Shown here in pieces: positions 23,077 through 28,238 of a stretch of DNA of 28,308 nt. Numbering within the stretch: position 1 is the stretch's first letter; each line of letters starts with the position of its first letter. Source of the DNA: an uncultured Bacteroidales bacterium (GTDB taxonomy: Bacteria; Bacteroidota; Bacteroidia; Bacteroidales; Marinilabiliaceae); NCBI GenBank assembly GCA_934717675.1, contig CAKUYZ010000017.1:1-28308 (forward strand), written 5' to 3'. Below the pieces are notes generated by a model that worked only from the letters and a program-made list of their open reading frames with translations, was not told the origin of the DNA and did no database searches. The position numbers were made by a program, and so were the translations under genes.

Positions 23077-23895
23077 CTAATCTTTAAGACCCCTGAGAAT
23101 ATCATTCAATGCGTTATTGAATTTGTCATCGAACCCAGTTGCCTCGGACGACATGGAGTCAGCCTCCTCGGCATATTTGCGGATCTGCTCGGCGTTGGCC
23201 TCAATGCGCTGAGTGGCGTCATTTATGGCCGCATCGGCCTGCTCATGACGGTTGCGGATGGAGCTGTCAACGTCTCGCATGGTATTATAGGTCTTTTGTC
23301 GCGAGAGGTCTTTGATTTCCTCCGTCTTGGAGAGGATGACGTTGCCCTCGGTTATCTGCTGACGGACAACCATCTCCCTCCGCCTTATCTCGGCCACACA
23401 GGCCGCAAGTTTGCGTACGATGTTGTAGGTTATCACACCCACCTGAACCAGCTTCTGCTGTGGCGTTGGGCCTTTAGTGACCAGCCATCTGATAAAGGAG
23501 GCCGCATTTTGCACCGACCCGAACTCGTCCTTTACGGCATCGACCAGAGCATCCCTGCGCGAGGGGGCGGGTCCCATGGCCTCCAGGTCACGCACCAGTT
23601 GCTCATGGTTTTCCCACCTCTTCACAAGATCCTGCTCCAGTTTGCCTATTCGGGCGTCTATCTCCTCGTTCGTCAGGCCCGCAATCTGCAAGGCAGACAG
23701 TCTCTCTTCCTCAGAGACGAGGCCATTGCCGTCTTCGGAGACAGGGGTTATTTCCCAATCGCCATTGATCGGCTCTTCGTCAGAGACGAGGCCGTTGCCG
23801 TCTTCGGAGACAGGGGTGATTTCCCAGTCGCCATTGATCGGCTCTTCGCCATCGCCATAACCTTCGGCCAATGGCAAGTTCTTTTCGTCATCCAT
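23077..23895 (-). CDS. Soluble coiled-coil protein with tandem 23-residue N-terminal repeat
   Basis: A 272-residue acidic protein. The N-terminus holds two identical copies of a 23-residue unit containing EEPINGDWEITPV and SEDGNGLVS (about residues 16-61). The rest is helical: LTNEEIDARIGKLEQDLVKRW, a central region with FGSVQNAASFIRWLVTKGP, then a long coiled coil (about 160-250, with RQQITEGNVILSKTEEIKDL). No membrane segment. No family is recognised. First gene of its operon; the tail-anchored coiled-coil gene follows after 9 bases. The upstream region has a partial copy of the island's inverted-repeat element but no clear -7 box. Confidence 0.74.
   Translation of the reverse strand: MDDEKNLPLAEGYGDGEEPINGDWEITPVSEDGNGLVSDEEPINGDWEITPVSEDGNGLVSEEERLSALQIAGLTNEEIDARIGKLEQDLVKRWENHEQLVRDLEAMGPAPSRRDALVDAVKDEFGSVQNAASFIRWLVTKGPTPQQKLVQVGVITYNIVRKLAACVAEIRRREMVVRQQITEGNVILSKTEEIKDLSRQKTYNTMRDVDSSIRNRHEQADAAINDATQRIEANAEQIRKYAEEADSMSSEATGFDDKFNNALNDILRGLKD
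23711..23848 (-). repeat. 69 bp direct tandem duplication inside the coiled-coil gene
   Basis: Two adjacent 69 bp units, 23711-23779 and 23780-23848, differ at three positions only. All three are third-codon positions and leave the 23-residue unit unchanged. Confidence 0.93.
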
Positions 23896-23985
23896 AATAT
23901 TGTTGTTCTTTTTTTGCCATTATACACCACCACGCCTCCCGTGGTTTGGATGAATGTTGCTCACATCCGCAATTTTGTTCTCATC

Positions 23986-24023
23986 CGCGGGCTTTTGACG
24001 GAATTTTGGCATAAATCCCCGCA
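23986..24023 (-). promoter_or_regulatory. Partial copy D of the shared inverted-repeat element
   Basis: CGCGGGC (23986-23992) and CCCCGCA (24017-24023) are separated by 24 bases; GCGGG/CCCGC pair. The spacer (TTTTGACGG...GGCATAAAT) resembles that of copies A and C, for example GGCATAAA also occurs at 14263-14270. The T9 tract and -7 box are missing on the downstream side. It lies 91 bases before the ATG at 23895. Confidence 0.5.
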
Positions 24024-24101
24024 GACGCGCGCCTATCGAATCACATTTTCACCGCATACACATAATTTGGCACGCACGCGATACACACTCACAGCCATAA
24101 A

Positions 24102-24134
24102 CAAAAAGCGCGGCGCGGCAAGACGTGCCGCGCC
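24102..24134 (-). terminator. Intrinsic terminator after the AAA+ gene
   Basis: GGCGCGGCA (24112-24120) pairs with TGCCGCGCC (24126-24134) over 9 bp with a 5-base loop; leftward it is followed by GCTTTTTGTTT. It sits 9 bases after the stop of the AAA+ gene and closes the 27810-24144 operon. Confidence 0.85.
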
Positions 24135-24143
24135 ACACTTATG

Positions 24144-25544
24144 TCATTTTGCATCTGCGGGTTGCTCCGGCTCGGCGGGAGGCTCGGGCTGCGCCGGTTG
24201 TGCGGGCGCCCCGGGGCCACCCTCCTCTTTGGCCTCCTCTTTGCGCTTGATGGCGTCTTGGAGGCTCTCCAGGCTCATGGAGTCGAGATAGCGGCGTTTG
24301 CGCTCGGCGTCGCGCTTGAAGCCCTCCATCACGGCTTTCTCTTTGCGCTCGCGCTCGCGCTGCTTGTTGGCCTCGGCCTCGGCCTCAAGGTTAGTCTTCT
24401 CGGCCACCTTTGCCTCCATGGCCTCTTGGATGTCGGCCACGGAGATGCGGGCCTCGGCGCCCTCCTCGGCAGCCTTGCGGAAGAGGAGCTGCTTGACGGC
24501 CTGTTTTATCTCACGGCCCGCCAGGCCCTCCATCTTGTCGGAGACCTGGAGCAGGTCACCCTCCGTCAGAGGGGCGGCCAGCGGCAGACGCTCCGGCAGG
24601 AGGCCGCGGAGAATGGCGGCGCGCGCCTCGCGGTTGGGCAAGTCGAGCTTGATGTGGGCAAGGATGCGGCTCTCAAAGGCCTTGTCGAAGTTGGTCTGCA
24701 GGTTGGTGGCGAAGATGACCACGCCGCGGAACTCCTCCAGCAAGATGAGCATCTGCGACCTCTGCGAGTTGAGCGACTGGTCGTTGCCGCTCTGCACGTT
24801 CTCCACCCTCTTGCCGAGGAAAGAGTCGGCCTCGTCAAAGAACATGACGGCGTCCATCTCGGTGGCCGTGGCGAAGGCTTTCTTGAGGTTCTTGGCGGCC
24901 TCGCCCACATATTTGCTCTCTATCTCGGCATAGTTGAAGGCGAGGAGCGGCTTCTGGAGATATGCGGCAATGGCGTGGGCGCACATGGTCTTGCCGGTGC
25001 CCGGGGGGCCGTAGAAGCTCAAGATGCTGTTTGGCGTGGGGTCGCACTGGCTGAAGCCCCACGTGTCGTAGACCAGCTCGCGGTGGCGCACCACGGCCAG
25101 GGCGTCCATAATCTGGCGGCGGGTGTCGTCGGGGATTATGATCTGGTCGAAGGTGTAGCGCGGCTTGACCGGCACGAAGTCGGGCCTCTTGTCGTCATCG
25201 GCGTCCTTGCGCCGCGGGGCGGGCGCCGTCTTGGCGGCGAAAGAGAGCTTCACGAGCAGGGCGAAGCCGTCCGGCTCGGCCTCGGTGTGCCCATCCAGCC
25301 ACCTCTGCGCGTCGGAGGCCACGGCCAGGCTGCCGCTGACGGAGAAACTGGCGTTGGACTCAAGGGTGAGGAATGCGGCCCCGGCCTTGCGCGCCGTCAC
25401 GGTCATGGCGGGCGTGAGCGAGAGCGAGGCTCGGCCGTTGACGTTGACGGAGCGTTGCAGCTCCGCCAAGAGGCCTGTGTTGAGGTTATCTAGCCACACG
25501 CGTTGCTCGGACGTGAGGCTCTTTTTGTCTATCTCGTAGTTCAT
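24144..25544 (-). CDS. AAA+ ATPase, Vps4/Afp15-like core
   Basis: A 466-residue AAA+ protein. An N-terminal domain (1-130) of unknown type has a beta-rich middle and a linker APAPRRKDADDDKRP. The ATPase core: Walker A GPPGTGKT (179-186), pore-loop region ESKYVGEAAKNL (209-220), Walker B VMFFDEAD (233-240), SFLGKR, sensor-1 Asn in FATN (278-281), and candidate arginine finger in FESRILAH (about 290-297). A helical lid with GLAGREIKQAVKQLL follows, then an Arg/Lys/Glu-rich coiled coil and a Pro/Ala-rich tail. The core resembles single-domain ATPases of the Vps4/katanin class and those of contractile injection systems, which thread or remodel proteins. It is the last gene of the operon of six small module-sharing proteins, which are candidate partners or substrates (inference). 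Confidence 0.85.
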   Translation of the reverse strand: MNYEIDKKSLTSEQRVWLDNLNTGLLAELQRSVNVNGRASLSLTPAMTVTARKAGAAFLTLESNASFSVSGSLAVASDAQRWLDGHTEAEPDGFALLVKLSFAAKTAPAPRRKDADDDKRPDFVPVKPRYTFDQIIIPDDTRRQIMDALAVVRHRELVYDTWGFSQCDPTPNSILSFYGPPGTGKTMCAHAIAAYLQKPLLAFNYAEIESKYVGEAAKNLKKAFATATEMDAVMFFDEADSFLGKRVENVQSGNDQSLNSQRSQMLILLEEFRGVVIFATNLQTNFDKAFESRILAHIKLDLPNREARAAILRGLLPERLPLAAPLTEGDLLQVSDKMEGLAGREIKQAVKQLLFRKAAEEGAEARISVADIQEAMEAKVAEKTNLEAEAEANKQRERERKEKAVMEGFKRDAERKRRYLDSMSLESLQDAIKRKEEAKEEGGPGAPAQPAQPEPPAEPEQPADAK

Positions 25545-25587
25545 AGATATTGTTTTCAGTTATATAATGGGAACGCCATACCTGTGG

Positions 25588-25836
25588 CTATAAAACAATT
25601 CGACCAGACTCCGAACCCACATTATGCGGCGCTACACATGGCCTTGGCTCTAATGCCAGCGTAAGCATTTTAAGCATGATTTTTTGGCTCCAAGATAGCT
25701 CAACTTCGTACTCATAGATCCCCAATTGCGACTTCAGAGGCAGAAGTTGCTCACGGATGTCTTTGTCTGACTCAAGCTCCAGCTTGCCTATTTTTGAACC
25801 GTCTTTTCTGTAGAGAATCACTTTAACTTTTCCCAT
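25588..25836 (-). CDS. Small module-sharing protein 6 (LY..DG..G module)
   Basis: An 82-residue protein: KVKVILYRKDGSKIGKLEL, then REQLLPLKSQLGIYEYEVEL, a hydrophobic-basic insert (SQKIMLKMLTLALEPRP), and a C-terminus GSESGRIVL. It aligns by eye with the downstream-coded paralogue at 25902-26204: V.LY+.DGS..G...L, L..LK..L.IY.Y.V and G.ESG....I.VL, so the insert is extra here. No named family. It lies 43 bases before the AAA+ gene and 65 bases after its paralogue, on the same transcript by all appearances. Confidence 0.68.
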   Translation of the reverse strand: MGKVKVILYRKDGSKIGKLELESDKDIREQLLPLKSQLGIYEYEVELSWSQKIMLKMLTLALEPRPCVAPHNVGSESGRIVL

Positions 25837-25901
25837 AAAAGAATGGATTTGAATGTTTGCGATGGCCTCCGTTTGCGGGAGACGGCTGCGTAAAGATTGC
25901 G

Positions 25902-26204
25902 CTACAACACCATTATCTGGCCAGCGAAAGGATGGCCCGACTCATCACCAACCACCTTGTAGGCGTAGATATGCAACGCCGGCTTAAGCTCCATGAGTTT
26001 GGCTCGGACGTTGGCATCGGAATAAGAGTCAAGCCGCAAGTCAACTGTTCCTACCACGCTTCCGTCCTCTTTGTAAAGGGTTACTTTGGGGGATTTAAAT
26101 ATTCCCACACTGACACTACGAACAGGGGCCCTAGAAATAACATCCCTCAGTTTCTCTAGTGAAGGCTGTGGGAAAGGATTAAACCAAGAACTAAAAAGAC
26201 TCAT
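25902..26204 (-). CDS. Small module-sharing protein 5 (NPF-APVR plus LY..DG..G modules)
   Basis: A 100-residue protein. The N-terminal 12 residues (SLFSSWFNPFP) are amphipathic. Residues 9-30 carry NPF...LEKLRDVISRAPVR, matching NPF...KEKLEAVIKNAPVR of the protein at 26957-27304. The rest, KVTLYKEDGSVVGTVDL...LKPALHIYAYKV, matches the 25588-25836 protein. It is thus a hybrid of modules found separately in its neighbours. It has no recognised family and no signal peptide. The ATG at 26204 lies 16 bases after the previous stop. Confidence 0.7.
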   Translation of the reverse strand: MSLFSSWFNPFPQPSLEKLRDVISRAPVRSVSVGIFKSPKVTLYKEDGSVVGTVDLRLDSYSDANVRAKLMELKPALHIYAYKVVGDESGHPFAGQIMVL

Positions 26205-26220
26205 AAGAACTCATTGGGTA

Positions 26221-26529
26221 TTACACTTCGAGAGGAATAACCTGACCAACTCGCAAATCTGGGTCGACACCATCCCTCGCCTCGATTTTTAAGGAACCCA
26301 ACTCCTCTCCAAAGTTGTAAAGACCGACACCTACCGATTTTTGCGACAAATTGTTTATGCGCGCACAAGGCTCCTTAAGCCCTTTATTTACATGCTTTGC
26401 ATTTCCAATCACTTCCTTAAAACGAATAGTAGCCTGCTTACGGATCTCCTGCTTCGTGATGTAACTGCGAACCAAGACAACAGTTCCAACACCTACAGCT
26501 ATTCCAAGTAGTAAATCTAACCACCCCAT
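26221..26529 (-). CDS. Small module-sharing protein 4, N-terminal membrane anchor
   Basis: A 102-residue protein with one N-terminal hydrophobic helix (about 3-21, LDLLLGIAVGVGTVVLV) and a cytosolic or periplasmic hydrophilic part. The C-terminal 35 residues (GVGLYNFGEELGSLKIEA then DPDLRVGQVIPL) show a weaker version of the LY...G...G pattern of the two following proteins. No named family. It is 16 bases from each neighbour, in the middle of the operon. Confidence 0.65.
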   Translation of the reverse strand: MGWLDLLLGIAVGVGTVVLVRSYITKQEIRKQATIRFKEVIGNAKHVNKGLKEPCARINNLSQKSVGVGLYNFGEELGSLKIEARDGVDPDLRVGQVIPLEV

Positions 26530-26544
26530 ACGGAATTCAATCTT

Positions 26545-26943
26545 TTAGTCAATAATCACAAACCTATCATTTCCAAGCGCCTCTTTGGTTTCCGCATCCA
26601 AGGCATCGCATTGAAACACCTCAGCCTCTATGGAATTGTCTTTCTTGTGAAACACTCCTACTAGCAAGGCGAATGGCTTAGTAAGCGGATCCTTCACGGT
26701 GAACGAAAAGCCAAGCTGTCCCTCGTCTAGACTACGTAAATCAGCCACAAAGAACTCATCATCTTGGACATTCTCACTTCTTTTGTTATTGAACCAAGCC
26801 AGAACGTCTGCAAAGTTGTTCTGTCCATCTATCGTTGATACAGCTACCTCGTTCGGAGCCTTTTGAGGATCTACAAGATTTCCCACATTCTTCTTGCAAA
26901 AGAAGCCAGATAGCCAAACCCAGAACTTCCTTAAATATTCCAT
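26545..26943 (-). CDS. Small module-sharing protein 3 (C-terminal ALGN..VIID signature)
   Basis: A 132-residue protein. The start MEYLRKFWVWLSGFFCKKN is an aromatic amphipathic or membrane-inserting helix. The central part (NNFADVLAWFNNK, GQLGFSFTVKDPLTKPFALLVGVF) looks alpha/beta. The C-terminus DALDAETKEALGNDRFVIID nearly repeats that of the protein coded just upstream, and its last ten residues match the end of the first protein of the operon. ATG at 26943 was chosen; a TTG at 26964 would overlap the previous gene. Family unknown. Confidence 0.7.
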   Translation of the reverse strand: MEYLRKFWVWLSGFFCKKNVGNLVDPQKAPNEVAVSTIDGQNNFADVLAWFNNKRSENVQDDEFFVADLRSLDEGQLGFSFTVKDPLTKPFALLVGVFHKKDNSIEAEVFQCDALDAETKEALGNDRFVIID

Positions 26944-26956
26944 ATGATTTGCCTTT

Positions 26957-27304
26957 CTAATCAATCAGAACAAGGGGTTCATTGCCCAAAGCCTCCCGTG
27001 TTTCTGCATCGAAGCCGTCACTCTCAACGTCTTCTGCCGTAATTTCTCCCGTACGCTCGTCATAATTACCTCTCACTAACCCTTTCTTCCTCTTAAGATC
27101 ATAGTGCCGAACAGGAGCATTTTTTATCACTGCTTCCAACTTCTCTTTATCTGCAATGAATGGGTTGTCGGTCTGCTTTGTGTAGCCTTTCCTTTTAAAC
27201 CATTCCAATACATTCGAAAAGAAATCAAGCAGGCCTCGGATTACCTTGACAACCCAATCAACGATAGACCCAAGAAAATTTAAAATGTAATCTATTACAC
27301 CCAT
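26957..27304 (-). CDS. Small module-sharing protein 2 (membrane helix, NPF-APVR, C-terminal signature)
   Basis: A 115-residue protein of three parts. Residues 1-38 (GVIDYILNFLGSIVDWVVKV...) are hydrophobic with aromatic residues and likely lie in or on the membrane. Residues about 46-66 have NPFIADKEKLEAVIKNAPVR, shared with the 25902-26204 protein. The last 40 residues end DGFDAETREALGNEPLVLID, shared with the 26545-26943 and 27334-27810 proteins. No named family. It lies 29 bases after the first gene of the operon. Confidence 0.7.
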   Translation of the reverse strand: MGVIDYILNFLGSIVDWVVKVIRGLLDFFSNVLEWFKRKGYTKQTDNPFIADKEKLEAVIKNAPVRHYDLKRKKGLVRGNYDERTGEITAEDVESDGFDAETREALGNEPLVLID

Positions 27305-27333
27305 CTTTTCCTATATTTACAGCGTTAAAACAA

Positions 27334-27810
27334 TTAGTCAATAATCACAAGTTTCTCATCGCCGAACACCTCTTTGACATCATCCACTACGGACTTGGCC
27401 TTGATGACGGCGTATTTATTCTTCTCAACTGGGAGGAGTTGCCTATTGAGCACGTTAGCGAGGTAAATGAAATTCGCCTTGCCGTCTGTTGCCGGATTCC
27501 AATAAGCAGCAATAGCATCGGCTTCCTCCAAAATCGTCCCCTGGCACACGTTGAAAAACGTCATGCTGTCGAGGGTCTCCACCTCGCTGAAGTCGATGTT
27601 GGCCTTGTTGGCGGCCTCAATGGCCTCGGCGTTCTTTGCGCCCTCGCCTTTCTCCAGGCCCTTGTCGAACGCATCGAGGGTGTCATCAATCGTTTTGCAG
27701 AGCTTCTCAAAGCCCTCGTCTAGCCCCTTGAGGGCGCTGCCGAAGAAGTTGCCCAGCTGCTCGCCGATGTTCTTCAAGCCATCGGCGTTAGATCCTGACG
27801 TGTTTGTCAT
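27334..27810 (-). CDS. Small module-sharing protein 1, first gene of the AAA+ operon
   Basis: A 158-residue protein. The N-terminal half is helical (NIGEQLGNFFGSALKGLDEG, then CKTIDDTLDAFDKGLEKGEG), amphipathic and acidic. The second half (SEVETLDSMTFFNVCQGTIL to NRQLLPVEKNKYAVIKA) looks alpha/beta. It ends VKEVFGDEKLVIID, the same C-terminal signature as the next two proteins. No signal peptide and no recognised family. The ATG at 27810 lies 88 bases after the -7 box of promoter element C. Confidence 0.72.
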   Translation of the reverse strand: MTNTSGSNADGLKNIGEQLGNFFGSALKGLDEGFEKLCKTIDDTLDAFDKGLEKGEGAKNAEAIEAANKANIDFSEVETLDSMTFFNVCQGTILEEADAIAAYWNPATDGKANFIYLANVLNRQLLPVEKNKYAVIKAKSVVDDVKEVFGDEKLVIID

Positions 27811-27897
27811 GATTGTTCAGTTTTTTGATTGTTACTCAAGAAAATCGCAAGCAGCCCAGTGCAGCCCCGCGGGCCTCTGTACTCCCTTGCTCGCCGG

Positions 27898-28002
27898 TAA
27901 AGTTAAAGAGGGAGAATAATATGATTAGCGTTTTTTTTTATTAGGAATTAAATTTTTGCTTTTCCGCGGGGGTTTTGCGGAAAACTGGTGAAAATGGTCG
28001 CG
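27898..28002 (-). promoter_or_regulatory. Shared promoter/operator element, copy C (AAA+ operon)
   Basis: Left arm CGCGGGG (27965-27971) and a degenerate right arm GGTCGCG (27996-28002) with 24 bases between; an inner inverted repeat TTTTCCGC (27960-27967)/GCGGAAAA (27977-27984) is perfect. CG-T9-ATT lies at 27929-27942 and the -7 box TAACTTTA at 27898-27905, 26 bases from the T-tract. The ATG is at 27810. Same layout as copies A and B. Confidence 0.72.
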
Positions 28003-28122
28003 GATTTTTGGCGGGGTGGCGGCGTTTTTAATGGGCGGAGAGGGGATTTTGCGAGCGGGAGGATATGCGGAGGTGGTGTGCGTGCCGTGGCATTTCCCGA
28101 ATTGGGTTTAAAGCGGGGCAAT
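28003..28122. other. Intergenic stretch before the palindromic repeats
   Basis: GC-rich sequence between promoter element C and the MITE-like repeat. I see no gene, RNA or terminator in it. Confidence 0.5.
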
Positions 28123-28210
28123 ATGTAGAGACGGCATGTATGCCGTCTCCAACAACCACAACATTATTCCCCGACCGTGACGGGAGACGGGTCACGACCC
28201 GTCTCTACAT
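28123..28210. mobile_element. MITE-like palindromic repeat, complete copy
   Basis: An 88 bp unit bounded by 12-base inverted ends ATGTAGAGACGG (28123-28134) and CCGTCTCTACAT (28199-28210). Inside are two perfect hairpins: GAGACGGCAT/ATGCCGTCTC (28128-28149) and GAGACGGGTC/GACCCGTCTC (28184-28205). It holds no coding sequence. An 11-base G run follows at 28211-28221. The structure suits a non-autonomous dispersed element or a REP-like repeat; no target duplication could be confirmed. Confidence 0.72.
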
Positions 28211-28238
28211 GGGGGGGGGGGAAGGCTGGCGGGGTACC

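Noticed and set aside
24141..25493. Long + strand open frame opposite the AAA+ gene
   Set aside because: GC-rich antisense shadow. The minus strand holds complete Walker A, Walker B and sensor motifs, while the + strand product is Leu/Gly/His-rich without features.
24144..27810. Contractile injection system or type VI remnant, suggested by the ATPase type
   Set aside because: No sheath, tube, baseplate or spike protein is present, and the small proteins do not resemble these.
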